Source: Leptolyngbya ohadii IS1
GTDB taxonomy: Bacteria > Cyanobacteriota > Cyanobacteriia > Elainellales > Elainellaceae
Direction: 5' to 3'
NCBI RefSeq assembly: GCF_002215035.1
Contig: NZ_NKFP01000004.1
Location: 63,726-127,725, forward strand
DNA: 64,000 bases
Below are positions 46,125 through 56,753 of this stretch, piece after piece; the stretch's first letter is position 1; each line of letters starts with the position of its first letter. A program made the translations under genes and the position numbers. A model generated the notes under the pieces. The model had not been told where the DNA came from. It did no database searches and saw nothing but the letters and a program-made list of their open reading frames with translations.

Positions 46125-46629
46125 TAATTTCTCTTGCGATGTGAGGCGACGTAGGCTACAAAGAAGGCAGTTGTTGCCCTCTGCGACAAAGACTGATAAT
46201 AAGCACTTTTTAATTACTGCTTCGCGACTGTTATCAGCACGATAGCTACTGATGATCTTTCTATTTATGTCCCAGTTATATCCAGCCGACCAAGAATATA
46301 ATTAGCGCCAATTATTGTTGAATTTAAAGAGGGTTAAATCAGAAAAGATTAATGGTCAAACTAAACAAGAGTTTGGCTGATACTCGACATAACAGCGGGC
46401 ACAAAACTCTTCTTTAGAAAAATAAGTTACAATTCAAATTAATTTGTCTCAGACTGAAGCAATCCTTTTCCCATCATAGATAGATTTATCGATTTTATAA
46501 TTTCTCACATCGGAGAATGAAATTACGTTTTCTGTAGGGCGATTCGATCGCTCTGCGAATTGATAGAGATGCATTAGAGACCATTAGGAAATTCGTGCGT
46601 CATCACTTCTCAAAAGCTGTAGGCAGCAA
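46125..46629. other. AT-rich spacer
   Basis: 505 bases upstream of the hybrid kinase and downstream of the DHH gene, both on the minus strand. No gene, tRNA or convincing terminator is seen; it presumably holds the kinase promoter. Confidence 0.6.
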
Positions 46630-47706
46630 TCAAGACTCTGCCGCGAAAACCTGCTCCGAAAAGCCAAGCTGCTTCAGGAGTTCGTTCCAGCGATCGACGG
46701 GTAAGCTTCCGCCTGATGCCTGATCATGACCGTGACCAAAGGAGCCATCCCCCTCACTAATCTGCTGACTTTGCAGAAACTCCAGGACGTTTTGACTGTT
46801 CGATCGCGCCGAGAAGTTGACTCGTCCAGGTAAGTAGCCATCGTTGGCGGCAATCACAATATACTGGGGCAGACGATCGCGCCAGCTTTGGGCAATCAGC
46901 GGGTGAATCTGGCAGGAGGAATGGAGCCGCAGCAGCGCTACTTTTCCGGCAAAGGTGGGAGCGGCACGGCGGGCTTGGTCGAGTTCCTGTTTCACCTGCG
47001 ATCGCATCTGGCGCAGTTGTCCGACTTCCGGCAAATTGGAATTGACTAATTCTTTTGGATTCGAGTGATTCAGCAAAGCCTGAGCCGCCAGTTCCGGGTT
47101 GTATTCGCCTGCGCGACGGGAGGCATTAATCAGCGCCGTGGCTTCCTTGAGATACTTGGCGGTGTATTTCTTCTTGGCGGAAGTCAGCAGATCAAAGGGG
47201 GCACGATCGCCCAGGTCACTCACCGTTCCAATTGCCGCAATCCACTCCAGGTCGGAAATATCCACCAGGGGGCAGCAGAGTTCCCAGATCAGCAGGGAGG
47301 TATTGGGCACAGGTTCCCAGGTGTAGGCGCTGATGAGGGTATCGCCTGTGGGCACGCCTTCGGGGTGGTGATGGTCGATAAAGCAGGTGGGCACACCGGG
47401 AATCACCTGATGATCCTGACTGCCCAGATCCATCACAAACAGGCGATCGGGGTTTGCCTCCCGGACTTTTTGCTGGTTTGCCGCTGTCCAGGCGTTGCGT
47501 TCGCGATCGGGCACGACTCGAATGACAGACTCAAAGCCCATTCGATCAAAGGCTCTTTGCCACACCACTCCGGCAGTCAGTCCATCCGCATCGGAATCAT
47601 GAAGGGCGACAAGACGATCAGACTTTGCAAGAGGCTGGATGAATTCCTGAAAGGCTTGTTGGGCGGCTTCTAGGTTGGGCGTTGTGTTGGGCGTGGCGGT
47701 GAGCAT
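46630..47706 (-). CDS. DHH family phosphoesterase (RecJ-like)
   Basis: A 358-residue protein using the ATG at 47706. The open frame continues 51 codons to an ATG at 47859, but that stretch is unlike the family and its start codon interlocks with the start of the divergent peptidase gene. DHH motifs are DSDADG near residue 39, VMDLGSQDHQ, CFIDHHHPEG and ISDLEWIAAIGTVSDLG. The C-terminal DHHA1-like part has GDGSFGHGHDQASGG. Members cleave phosphodiesters of nucleic acids or small nucleotides; the substrate here is open. Confidence 0.88.
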   Translation of the reverse strand: MLTATPNTTPNLEAAQQAFQEFIQPLAKSDRLVALHDSDADGLTAGVVWQRAFDRMGFESVIRVVPDRERNAWTAANQQKVREANPDRLFVMDLGSQDHQVIPGVPTCFIDHHHPEGVPTGDTLISAYTWEPVPNTSLLIWELCCPLVDISDLEWIAAIGTVSDLGDRAPFDLLTSAKKKYTAKYLKEATALINASRRAGEYNPELAAQALLNHSNPKELVNSNLPEVGQLRQMRSQVKQELDQARRAAPTFAGKVALLRLHSSCQIHPLIAQSWRDRLPQYIVIAANDGYLPGRVNFSARSNSQNVLEFLQSQQISEGDGSFGHGHDQASGGSLPVDRWNELLKQLGFSEQVFAAES

Positions 47707-47857
47707 TGGCGGGGGCGATCGATTAGTGAAGGATAGGGATAATTTCACCGTAGCGATCGGGGGGAAAATCACGTCTTTCGATCGGGATAAATATTCCAGA
47801 ACTCCTTCGGCTGACGAAACGTACAATGAGAAACGTTGATCGATCGAGATTTGAGCC

Positions 47858-49777
47858 ATGCCAGTTGCCCCTTACGGTTCTTGGAAATCCCCCATTACCT
47901 CCGAATTAATTGTGGCGGGGAGTTTACGTCTGGGCGAGATCCGGCTGGACGGACAGGATGTTTACTGGAGCGAGGGACGAGCCACCGAAAGCGGGCGAAA
48001 TGCGATCGTTCAAAGAACACCATCCGGGCAGACGTTCGATCGCCTACCAATTCCCCTGAATGCGCGGACACGGGTACATGAGTATGGCGGTGGGGCGTAC
48101 ATCGTGGCGGATGGGACAATCTACTTCTCAAATTTTGCCGATCAGCGGCTTTACAAACAGTCTCCCAGTCAGGACGCAGAGCCGATTACGCCGGAAGCAG
48201 ACCTGCGCTATGCCGATGCAATCCTCGATCGCTCCAGAAATCGCCTGATCTGTGTACGGGAAGACCATACAGCGGGGGGACATGAGCCAACAAATACGAT
48301 CGCGGCAATTCCGCTAGATGGTTCTCCACAGACCATCCTGGTTTCAGGGTCAGATTTTTATGCGGCTCCGCGTCTCAGTCCTGCGGGCGATCGGCTGGCG
48401 TGGATTTGCTGGAATCATCCGAATATGCCGTGGGATGGGACGCAGCTTTGGGTGGCGGAGGTTCAAGAGGACGGATCGCTGGGTGAAGCGCAACGGATCG
48501 CAGGAAGTGAGACGGAATCAATCTTTCAGCCGGAATGGTCGCCGGACGGGACGCTATATTTTGTCAGCGATCGATCGAACTGGTGGAATCTGTATCGCTG
48601 GCAGGGGGACGAGGTAGAAGCAATTTGCCCGAAGGCAGCGGAGTTTGGGCAACCCCTGTGGGTGTTCGGCATGACGAACTACGGCTTTGCCTCCGCAAAT
48701 CAGCTCATCTGCACCTACGTCGAGGGCGGCATTCAGCATCTCGCCAAGCTTGATACCACTTTCCTGGAACTGACCGAAATCGAAATTCCCTATTCCAGTC
48801 TGGGCGGTTTGCGCGTCGGCGATGGCTTTGCGGCGTTTCTGGGTGGTTCTGTGGCGGCTCCGGGCGCAGTTGTGCGATTGGATTTGGCGACGGGCGAAAC
48901 GGTGGAACTGCGGCGATCGTCCTCACTGGAAATCGATCCGGGCTATATTTCTGTGCCCCAGGCGATTGAGTTTCCCACGGCAGAGGACAAGACGGCATTT
49001 GCGTTCTTCTACCCGCCTCAGAACAAAGATTTTCAGGCTCCGGATGGGGAACTGCCGCCCCTGCTAGTGAAGAGTCACGGTGGACCCACGGCAGCAACCT
49101 CCGCCAGCTTCAGCCCCAGCATTCAGTACTGGACAAGTCGCGGCATTGCCATCCTGGACGTGAACTACGGCGGCAGCACCGGATACGGACGGGAGTATCG
49201 GGAACGGCTGAAGGGCAGATGGGGCATTGTGGATGTGGAGGACTGCATCAACGGCGCGAAATATCTGGTCGATCAGGGCTTAGTGGATGGCGATCGGCTT
49301 TGTATCGATGGCGGCAGTGCGGGAGGCTATACAACGCTGGCAGCTCTCACATTCCACAACACCTTCCGAGCGGGAGCCAGTCACTACGGCGTGAGCGATC
49401 TGGAGGCGCTGGCAAAAGATACTCACAAATTTGAGTCGCGCTATCTAGACGGCTTGATCGGCAAGTATCCCGAAGAAGTTGCTATCTACACGGAACGATC
49501 GCCTATTTCTGCGGTCGATCGCCTCTCCTGTCCGGTAATCTTCTTCCAGGGCGATGAAGATAAAATCGTGCCGCCCAATCAGGCAGAAATGATGGTAGAT
49601 GCGCTGAAGGCGAAAGGTCTACCCGTCGCGTATGTTCTGTTTGAGGGAGAGCAGCACGGCTTCCGCAAAGCCGAAAATATCCGACGTGCCCTCGATGGGG
49701 AACTGTATTTCTACTCGCGGGTATTTGGGTTTGACCTGGCGGAGGCGATCGAACCTGTGGCAATCGAGAATCTGTAA
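47858..49777 (+). CDS. S9 family prolyl oligopeptidase-type serine peptidase
   Basis: A 639-residue protein. The N-terminal 380 residues form a beta-propeller with repeated WSPDG-like blades ([33 protein letters not shown]). The C-terminal alpha/beta hydrolase domain holds the triad: Ser about 487 in GGSAGGY, Asp in [10 protein letters not shown] and His in EGEQHGF. No signal peptide is seen, so it should act in the cytoplasm on peptides. It is divergent from the DHH gene, with about 150 bases between the favoured starts; trpF follows after 82 bases. Confidence 0.94.
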   Translation: MPVAPYGSWKSPITSELIVAGSLRLGEIRLDGQDVYWSEGRATESGRNAIVQRTPSGQTFDRLPIPLNARTRVHEYGGGAYIVADGTIYFSNFADQRLYKQSPSQDAEPITPEADLRYADAILDRSRNRLICVREDHTAGGHEPTNTIAAIPLDGSPQTILVSGSDFYAAPRLSPAGDRLAWICWNHPNMPWDGTQLWVAEVQEDGSLGEAQRIAGSETESIFQPEWSPDGTLYFVSDRSNWWNLYRWQGDEVEAICPKAAEFGQPLWVFGMTNYGFASANQLICTYVEGGIQHLAKLDTTFLELTEIEIPYSSLGGLRVGDGFAAFLGGSVAAPGAVVRLDLATGETVELRRSSSLEIDPGYISVPQAIEFPTAEDKTAFAFFYPPQNKDFQAPDGELPPLLVKSHGGPTAATSASFSPSIQYWTSRGIAILDVNYGGSTGYGREYRERLKGRWGIVDVEDCINGAKYLVDQGLVDGDRLCIDGGSAGGYTTLAALTFHNTFRAGASHYGVSDLEALAKDTHKFESRYLDGLIGKYPEEVAIYTERSPISAVDRLSCPVIFFQGDEDKIVPPNQAEMMVDALKAKGLPVAYVLFEGEQHGFRKAENIRRALDGELYFYSRVFGFDLAEAIEPVAIENL

Positions 49778-49859
49778 TCAGTTTGAACGCCCCCTAACCC
49801 CCCAATCCTGGGGGGAACCGAGCCACTTTTGAAGGCAGTTGCTAAGAACCCCACAAATC

Positions 49860-50552
49860 ATGCGCGTCAAAATCTGCGGAATTACTGACCCCCAACAGGG
49901 AAGATCGATCGCTCAAATGGGCGCAACGGCGATCGGGTTTATCTGTGTGCAGCAGTCGCCCCGGTACGTGACACCGGAACAGATCCGTGCGGTAGTAGAT
50001 AGTTTGTCAGAGGAGAACAAAGTCGATCCCGCAGGGTTGTGGGCAACGGTGCCCGATCGAGTGGGGGTGTTTGCCAATACGTCGATCGAGGAAATTTTGC
50101 GCGTAGTGGCGATCGGACAGCTCAATGGGGTGCAGCTTCACGGCAGCGAATCGCCGGAGTTTTGTCAGCAGTTGCGCGATGCCTGCAAGGCAGAATTCAA
50201 GTCGGAATTTGGGACGCTCAAATTCATTAAGGCACTGCGAATTCGCACAGATGCAGATCTAGAGCAGGCAGAAATTTATCAGACCTGCGTGGAAACCCTT
50301 TTGCTCGATGCCTACCATCCGGGAATGCTGGGCGGCACGGGACAGACGATCGACTGGACGAGCCTCCAAAACTTTCGTCCGATGTGCGATTGGCTCCTGG
50401 CAGGCGGACTCACTCCCGAAAACATTCGCGATGCTCTGCGGCTCACCCGTCCCGATGGCATTGACCTCTCCAGCGGAGTCGAGCATTCCCCCGGTCAGAA
50501 GGATCTGCAAAAAGTAGAGCGACTGTTTGCCGAACTGCGATCGATTCTTTGA
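49860..50552 (+). CDS. trpF: Phosphoribosylanthranilate isomerase
   Basis: Performs the Amadori rearrangement of phosphoribosylanthranilate in tryptophan synthesis. The ATG at 49860 gives 230 residues starting MRVKICGIT, the standard TrpF N-terminus with its catalytic Cys; a TTG seven codons upstream is not needed. Other marks: [49 protein letters not shown] (catalytic Asp), [10 protein letters not shown] and [16 protein letters not shown]. No other trp gene is adjacent, as is usual in cyanobacteria. Confidence 0.96.
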   Translation: MRVKICGITDPQQGRSIAQMGATAIGFICVQQSPRYVTPEQIRAVVDSLSEENKVDPAGLWATVPDRVGVFANTSIEEILRVVAIGQLNGVQLHGSESPEFCQQLRDACKAEFKSEFGTLKFIKALRIRTDADLEQAEIYQTCVETLLLDAYHPGMLGGTGQTIDWTSLQNFRPMCDWLLAGGLTPENIRDALRLTRPDGIDLSSGVEHSPGQKDLQKVERLFAELRSIL

Positions 50553-50672
50553 TCGATGCCCTCAAGCAATCTGCGTTTTCAAGTGTTGGTTGAAATAGGT
50601 GAGGCGATCGTTTCAGTAATCCAAATGACCTGAGCCGATCGCCATCGAAGAAACAGCCCCTCAGACTGATAA

Positions 50673-53600
50673 TCAAACTGCCGGAGAAGGAGAAGCAGGA
50701 GGTGCTTCAGGAGCAGGAGCGGGCGGGGCGATCGGAGCCAGGGGATCAACCGGGGGTGCAGCAGGAGCAGGAGCAGGGGGAACCGCAGCAGGAGGAGCGA
50801 TCGGGGATGCCTCTGGAGCCGCTGGGGGAACTGGAGCAGGCGGGGCAGCCGGAGGAGCCGTTTGCGCAGGTGGGGCGGCAGGGGGAGCAGCAGGAGAGGC
50901 GGGCGGTTCGGGTGGAGCAGGAGCAGGGGTCTCAGGTTCGGGTGGGGCAGAAATCTGCGACCAGAGAGAGAAACCGAGCAGCGCCGCAATAAATCCAACG
51001 ATCGAAAACAGAATGATCGTAAAGATACCGTTGCCGCTAGAAGCTGGACGCGATGCTGGCGCAGACACAGCTCCCACAGGCTGAGGGTCTACCACCGTAT
51101 CAGCAGGATAGGTCTCAGCAGGATAGGTCTCAGCAGGATAGGTCTCAGTGGGAGGGTACGGTACTGAGTCAGCAGGCGGCACCGCAGCAAAGGCGTCTGG
51201 CGATCCTGGCACATCCGTACCCGCTACAGGCGTTTCGGCAGCAAGATCGACAGAGGTTTGCGTATCCGACCCTTGCCCCCATTCTTCCGATAGATCCAGC
51301 GACAAATCAGGTTCATTATTGTCCGGCTGTTCAAATGGGACTTCCGGTGAGGACGCCATTGAAGATGCCGCCATTCCTGCCATTCCTGCGGCAAACGGGG
51401 CAGCCGCAAAGGGAATTTCGGTGGGCTGCACATTGCCAGCCGTGTCTGGCTCAGCGGAGGTCATGAATTCCGGTTCAAGGGTCATCTCATCGGCAACTGG
51501 CTCAGGCAATTCCTCGACGGTTGGCATTTCCTCCTCCAGTCCAAACTGACGGTTGAGGTAATCCACCAGGGGTTCCTGCTCAGGGTTGGTAGATTCCGCC
51601 TGGAAAGCTGATTCGGTTTCAAACGCAACAATCGATTCATCAGCAGAAGCTTCAGATGTAAAAGTCCCAGACGCAAAAGTCCCAGACGCAAAAATCTGAG
51701 GAGCAGAACTTTCTAGAGATTCCTCTGACTGGTCGCCCAGCAAGTCCTGAAGCTGCTCATCGCTGAGTTCTTCTAGAGAAGCGGGGGCATCCGTCGCATC
51801 GAGGTTGGTAAAGTCATCCTGCGGCTGTTCCTCCGAAAACTCCATCTGGAAGTCGTCCTGAAGGTCTGTTTGAAGATCTGCCTGAAGGTCTGACTGGAGT
51901 TCATCCGGGTGCATTGCCTCAGACAAACTCAGAGTATTTGCCAGCGATAGATCGGGATCATCGGCGATCGTCTCCTCTGGAAACTCATCAAACTGCGACT
52001 CGGTGCTGGCGGGAGTCAACTGATCATCCGGCAGATCGATTCCCGGCATATCCGTCAGGAAGGATAAATCTTGAAACTCATCCTCTGGCAGACTGGGTTC
52101 TGCGGTAGCTTCGCTGTTGCCGAAGGCAATCGCCTCTTCAGCAGTCTCACCCTCAAAGGTTAGAGCAGGTTCCGCTACAGGTTCAGCAGCAGGTTCGGCA
52201 GCAGGTTCATTGAGATGGAAAGCGAGGGCATTGCTCCAGTCCTCATTATCGGCAGAGTCGTCAGACACATCATCCGACTGCAACTCCCAGGAATTCTGGA
52301 AACCTGTTTCGGTAGCGCTAGCGTCTTCCTCCGCAAACAGATTCGCGATTTGTGCCTCAAGCTGCTGCTGTGTAATTTCGGGAGGCGTTTCGGTGACAGG
52401 TTCTTCATCCGATGCAACGCCCACATTCTCAAAGGAGAAATCGGCAACCGCTTCGGGTGAATTTAATTCAGGCTCGAACTCAGGCTCGAATTCAGGCTCA
52501 GCAGATTCAAGCTCAGCAGATTCAGACTCAGGCGTAAATGCCAGCAGATCGGCTTCAGGCGTAAAACCAGGCATATCCTCACTGGTCAAAAAGTCTTCTG
52601 AAGGTGCCGTCGAAAGTTCTGCTGCCGGATCTCCAGATTCAATCTGGTTATCAAACCAGCCGCTCAGATCTAGTCGTTCATCCAGGTCAGAAACTTCGGT
52701 GTGATCGTCCTCCGCAGTTGCATCCATTAAAGGGTCTGCAAGAGGTTCAGTTAAATTCTCTTCTGAGCTAGAGGATGGAACGATCGTGAAATCATCCACG
52801 ACTAAGCCCGCAGCGATCGCTTCATCAGCGGCAGGATCGGCAGCTGGCTCCGCAAATAGATCTGCTGGGAAGTCCAACGTCTCGGAACTAGCTGGGAATT
52901 CCTGTGCAAAGACATCCTGTTCAGACAGCAGTTCATCGGACAGCAGTTCATCGGATACTAGCTCATCAGACACTAGCTCGTCGGACTCGGATTCCTCAAA
53001 CAGCGACTCCTCAAACAGCAGGGATTCTGATGCAGACGTATCCGGAACTTCCTCCGAGGCAAAATCCACAAGTGCCAGGTTATCCAGTCCAAAATCCTCG
53101 TCAGCAGCATTAGACGAAGATTCGATCCACTGATCCTGAAGCGCAACCTCTGGCGGCATTTCGGAGTCGGCGGTCATCTCGTCCAATAGCTCAGCAGATT
53201 CAACAGACTCAGCGGATTCAAGCGACAGTTCGCCCAGGAACAGGGATTCGTCTACCAGGTTAGCGTCCAACGACTCCGATTCCGACAGACTAAACTCCAG
53301 ATTTTCGACATCCAGCGGCTCGGTCGCCATTGCAAACATGATTTCATCGGACGCCATTTCAGCAGACGCCGTTTCATCCAATGTTTCATCAAACCCATCA
53401 AATGAACGGGAGCCAAACAGGCTGTTCTCCTCATCCGTTTGCGAAGCATCTGCAAATAAAAACTCTTCTGCGATCGTCGGTTCACTCGCCTCGACAGGTT
53501 CACTGACCTCCTCAGCCAGCGTCTCTTCTGCCGAAAACAGATCGAATTCGCCGCTCAGGGAAGCATCCGCATCATCCAGACCGAGGTGGCTGCCCTGTGG

Positions 53601-54764
53601 CTGATCCGACTCAAAATCCAGATCGGCTGCAAGCTGGTCTGCCATTTGCTGATCCAGATCGAATTGTCCTGGATCAAACTGCCCTGCATCGATCGACGGC
53701 TCAGGCGCAGCAGTAGAGGCATCCGGTTCGCCATCCAGAACCGACAACAGATCATCTACGCTGGTGAGCGACACAGCAGCAGATTCAAAGCCCATTTCAT
53801 CCGTCGTCACCGGATCGGTGGGCGTATCGGCAAACAGGTCATCTAACAGGGCATCAGACAGAGCATCAGAGCCGCTGTCCTCCAGCGTGGATTCCGTCAG
53901 GGCATCGGAGCGATCGGCGTCCGGCTGGAAAGCGGGCTGCGTTAATTCTGTCCAGGGATCGGGCACGGCAGAGGCAGGCGGGTCATTCGGCATTTCTGCG
54001 GCATCGCCCATCAAGTCGAGATCGGAGAAATCCGGGTCAGACAAACCCAGATCATTCGCGGTATCGGCGCTCAACTCATTCCCAAACAGGTTTTGCAGCG
54101 CATCAAAGTCGGCAGGCTCCCCCGCAGGATCAACAGACGCTCGCTCAGAAGAACCCGACCACAGCGCAGCACCCTCTGATTCAGACTGCATCAGCTCCTG
54201 TAAAAAATCTTCTGACTGGCTCTGACTTTGCTCATTCCAGAGGGTTTCCAGGTCAGCTTCTAGGTTGGCATCCGGTTCGGCAGCGATCGGGGCTGCGTTC
54301 AGGTTCTGCGTCAATTGGAGAGTGCTGTCATCGATACTGGTACTGTCATTAATATCATCAATAATGCGGTCATTCGTGGAGTCATTCGTGGAGTCACCCG
54401 TCAGGTCATCAAGGGTAGGATCGATGAGCGAGCTGGCAGATGCAATTTCGGAGGATGGATCAGCAGACGAAGCTTCCAGATAGAGTTCCTGCATCCAGGC
54501 AGGGAAATCTGTTCCAGTTTGCTGCCCCATGATCCGGATCGATCGAATAGAGGCAATGCCAAGATTGTGAATGCCTTTCTCCACAAAAGCGGTTAATGCC
54601 TGACGGTTCGGCACGCGATCGGCTTGCAGCGTTACTTCAAGCGCGTCGCCCTGTCTTTCCACGAATGCCGTCATGCCCTTCTGCTGAAGCGACTGATTCA
54701 TTAAGGCGGCGATCGCGGCGGGATCACCTTGCTGTGCCTGTTCTATCAAACGTAGTTCTGCCAT
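50673..54764 (-). CDS. Giant acidic low-complexity protein with membrane anchor and Pro/Ala tail
   Basis: A 1363-residue protein. Residues 1-95 form a small domain (LIEQAQQGDPAAIAALMNQS; AFVERQGDALEVTL; FPAWMQELYLEA) like N-terminal modules of other cyanobacterial proteins. About 1100 residues follow that are overwhelmingly Asp, Glu, Ser, Ala and Leu and should be disordered and strongly negative. They contain short repeats such as SDELVSDELVSDELLSDELL, EFEPEFEPE and AETYPAETYPAETYP. Residues 1244-1270 are one membrane helix, then a 93-residue Pro/Ala tail. Function unknown; a scaffold or ion-binding membrane protein is possible. Long frames on the other strand are composition shadows. Confidence 0.85.
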   Translation of the reverse strand: MAELRLIEQAQQGDPAAIAALMNQSLQQKGMTAFVERQGDALEVTLQADRVPNRQALTAFVEKGIHNLGIASIRSIRIMGQQTGTDFPAWMQELYLEASSADPSSEIASASSLIDPTLDDLTGDSTNDSTNDRIIDDINDSTSIDDSTLQLTQNLNAAPIAAEPDANLEADLETLWNEQSQSQSEDFLQELMQSESEGAALWSGSSERASVDPAGEPADFDALQNLFGNELSADTANDLGLSDPDFSDLDLMGDAAEMPNDPPASAVPDPWTELTQPAFQPDADRSDALTESTLEDSGSDALSDALLDDLFADTPTDPVTTDEMGFESAAVSLTSVDDLLSVLDGEPDASTAAPEPSIDAGQFDPGQFDLDQQMADQLAADLDFESDQPQGSHLGLDDADASLSGEFDLFSAEETLAEEVSEPVEASEPTIAEEFLFADASQTDEENSLFGSRSFDGFDETLDETASAEMASDEIMFAMATEPLDVENLEFSLSESESLDANLVDESLFLGELSLESAESVESAELLDEMTADSEMPPEVALQDQWIESSSNAADEDFGLDNLALVDFASEEVPDTSASESLLFEESLFEESESDELVSDELVSDELLSDELLSEQDVFAQEFPASSETLDFPADLFAEPAADPAADEAIAAGLVVDDFTIVPSSSSEENLTEPLADPLMDATAEDDHTEVSDLDERLDLSGWFDNQIESGDPAAELSTAPSEDFLTSEDMPGFTPEADLLAFTPESESAELESAEPEFEPEFEPELNSPEAVADFSFENVGVASDEEPVTETPPEITQQQLEAQIANLFAEEDASATETGFQNSWELQSDDVSDDSADNEDWSNALAFHLNEPAAEPAAEPVAEPALTFEGETAEEAIAFGNSEATAEPSLPEDEFQDLSFLTDMPGIDLPDDQLTPASTESQFDEFPEETIADDPDLSLANTLSLSEAMHPDELQSDLQADLQTDLQDDFQMEFSEEQPQDDFTNLDATDAPASLEELSDEQLQDLLGDQSEESLESSAPQIFASGTFASGTFTSEASADESIVAFETESAFQAESTNPEQEPLVDYLNRQFGLEEEMPTVEELPEPVADEMTLEPEFMTSAEPDTAGNVQPTEIPFAAAPFAAGMAGMAASSMASSPEVPFEQPDNNEPDLSLDLSEEWGQGSDTQTSVDLAAETPVAGTDVPGSPDAFAAVPPADSVPYPPTETYPAETYPAETYPADTVVDPQPVGAVSAPASRPASSGNGIFTIILFSIVGFIAALLGFSLWSQISAPPEPETPAPAPPEPPASPAAPPAAPPAQTAPPAAPPAPVPPAAPEASPIAPPAAVPPAPAPAAPPVDPLAPIAPPAPAPEAPPASPSPAV

Positions 54765-54921
54765 AACTCCCTTTGCACCATCAATCGTTTTGCTTAACTT
54801 TTGCTTTACAATCTTGGCAACGGCTTTTACTATTCCGGTCTAGAATTCCCGATTTCCGTCGTTTTCATAACTGCTCCAGAAATCTTTCCATTGCCTGCCC
54901 TCGCTGTCAGAGCTTAAATCT

Positions 54922-56514
54922 ATGAGTATTGGCTATCTTGCGCTGGTCTTGCACGCCCATTTGCCCTTTGTGCGCCATCCCGAAAGTGATTACGTCCTGG
55001 AGGAAGAGTGGCTATTTGAGGCGATTACTGAAACCTACATTCCGCTGCTCCACGTCTTTGAAGGACTGAAGCGGGACGGAATTGATTTCAAAATGACCAT
55101 GAGCATGACACCGCCTTTAGTGTCGATGCTGCGAGATCCGCTACTCCAAGAACGCTACGATCATCACCTGGCTCAGCTTGAGGAATTAGCGGAGAGAGAG
55201 GTTGAACATCATACCCAAAATGGGCATCTCCGATACCTGGCTGAATTCTATGCCACTGAGTTTAACAAGGTACGCGAAACATGGGAGCGTTATGACCATG
55301 ATTTAGTTGCGGCATTTAAGCAATTCCTGGACAGCAACAATCTGGAAATTATTACCTGCGGGGCGACGCATGGATACTTTCCCTTAATGAAAATGTACCC
55401 GCAAGCCGTCTGGGCACAGATCCAGGTTGCCTGCGAACACTACGAACAGCACTTTGGTCGCCCGCCCAGCGGAATCTGGCTGCCCGAATGCGCCTATTAT
55501 GACGGACTGGAGCGGATGATCGCCGATGCCGGACTGCGCTACTTCCTCACCGATGGTCACGGGATTCTCTATGCCCGTCCCCGTCCCCGCTTTGGCACCT
55601 ATGCGCCGATCTTTACAGAAACGGGTGTGGCGGTCTTTGGGCGCGATCATGAATCTTCGCAGCAGGTCTGGTCATCAGAGGTAGGCTATCCGGGTGCGCC
55701 GGAATATCGGGAGTTTTATCGGGATCTGGGCTGGGATGCAGAATACGAGTACATTCGCCCCTACGTAATGCCCAACGGACAGCGCAAGAATACGGGCATC
55801 AAGTACCACAAGATCAGCGGACGCGGACTGGGACTCAGCGATAAGGCGCTTTACGATCCCTACTGGGCAAGGGAAAAGGCAGCAGAACACGCGGGCAATT
55901 TCCTGTATAACCGGGAGCGGCAAATCGAACACCTCAACGGCATCATGCAGCGTCCGCCCATCATTGTTTCGCCCTACGATGCCGAACTGTTTGGGCACTG
56001 GTGGTACGAGGGTCCCTGGTTCCTGGATTACCTGTTCCGCAAAACCTGGCACGACCAGAAAACCTATGAGATGATCCACCTGGCGGACTACCTGAAACGC
56101 CATCCCACGCAGCAGGTTTGCCGTCCCTCCCAGTCGAGCTGGGGCTTTCGTGGCTTCCATGAGTATTGGCTGAACGAAACCAACGCCTGGATCTATCCCC
56201 ACCTGCACAAAGCCGCCGAGCGGATGATCGAGCTATCGCAACGCGAACCCGCCGACGAACTGGAATGGCGTGCATTGAATCAGGCAGCCAGAGAACTGCT
56301 CCTCGCCCAATCCTCCGACTGGGCATTTATCATGCGAACCGGAACAATGGTTCCCTACGCCGTGCGCCGCACTCGATCGCATCTACAGCGATTTAACAAA
56401 CTCTGGGAAGACCTGAACCAGGACAAGATTGACTCCGGCTGGCTAGAGAAAGTTGAGGCGATCGACAATATTTTTCCAGAGGTGAACTATCGCGTTTATC
56501 GCCCGCTCGCCTGA
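54922..56514 (+). CDS. GH57 1,4-alpha-glucan branching enzyme family protein
   Basis: A 530-residue protein of the GH57/DUF1957 type, which creates alpha-1,6 branches in glycogen-like glucans. Motifs: GYLALVLHAHLPFVRHP at the start, ATHGYFPLM, GIWLPEC with the nucleophile Glu189, and IIVSPYDAELFGHWWYEGP with the acid/base Asp353. The C-terminal helical region (NQAARELLLAQSSDWAFIMR) is typical. Cyanobacteria usually also carry a GH13 GlgB; none is in the window. It is divergent from the acidic-protein gene across 157 bases. Confidence 0.93.
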   Translation: MSIGYLALVLHAHLPFVRHPESDYVLEEEWLFEAITETYIPLLHVFEGLKRDGIDFKMTMSMTPPLVSMLRDPLLQERYDHHLAQLEELAEREVEHHTQNGHLRYLAEFYATEFNKVRETWERYDHDLVAAFKQFLDSNNLEIITCGATHGYFPLMKMYPQAVWAQIQVACEHYEQHFGRPPSGIWLPECAYYDGLERMIADAGLRYFLTDGHGILYARPRPRFGTYAPIFTETGVAVFGRDHESSQQVWSSEVGYPGAPEYREFYRDLGWDAEYEYIRPYVMPNGQRKNTGIKYHKISGRGLGLSDKALYDPYWAREKAAEHAGNFLYNRERQIEHLNGIMQRPPIIVSPYDAELFGHWWYEGPWFLDYLFRKTWHDQKTYEMIHLADYLKRHPTQQVCRPSQSSWGFRGFHEYWLNETNAWIYPHLHKAAERMIELSQREPADELEWRALNQAARELLLAQSSDWAFIMRTGTMVPYAVRRTRSHLQRFNKLWEDLNQDKIDSGWLEKVEAIDNIFPEVNYRVYRPLA

Positions 56515-56526
56515 TCAACCGACCCA

Positions 56527-56556
56527 AGACCTGATCCATAGAGACCTGCTCGATAG
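56527..56556. repeat. 15-bp tandem repeat, two copies
   Basis: agacctgatccatag and agacctgctcgatag are contiguous just after the GH57 stop codon and before the next gene end. Confidence 0.65.
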
Positions 56557-56561
56557 ACGCT

Positions 56562-56753
56562 TTAGCGATCGTTAATTTCCACTACGATTTTCGTGGTCTT
56601 CTTGCCGCCATCTTTCTTTTCTTCGTATTTCGCCAGTGCCTCTAGCAATTCCTGCTCAGGGGTCTTCGGCTTTTCCTCCTTTTTCTTGGGAGCCGTATCC
56701 TGCCAAAAAACAATTCCAAAAAGGGCGAGAACTAACAGCAGTATTGCGTCCAT
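56562..56753 (-). CDS. Small membrane-anchored hypothetical protein
   Basis: A 63-residue protein from the ATG at 56753 with GAGGA about nine bases upstream; the longer frame to 56831 is unlikely. Residues 2-17 (DAILLLVLALFGIVFW) form one membrane helix, followed by a Lys/Glu-rich region (KKKEEKPKTPEQELLEALAK) and a small strand-like end (KTTKIVVEIND). Function unknown. Convergent with the GH57 gene. Confidence 0.65.
   Translation of the reverse strand: MDAILLLVLALFGIVFWQDTAPKKKEEKPKTPEQELLEALAKYEEKKDGGKKTTKIVVEINDR

Noticed and set aside
47707-47859. 51-codon N-terminal extension of the DHH phosphoesterase
   Set aside because: Not family-like, lacks a ribosome site and its start codon interlocks with that of the divergent peptidase.
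52117-52704. Long Ser-rich plus-strand frames opposite the acidic protein (also 52786-53133, 53764-54225)
   Set aside because: The GAA/GAT/TCT-rich coding strand of the acidic protein automatically gives stop-poor Ser/Arg-rich complements; no ribosome sites or domains.
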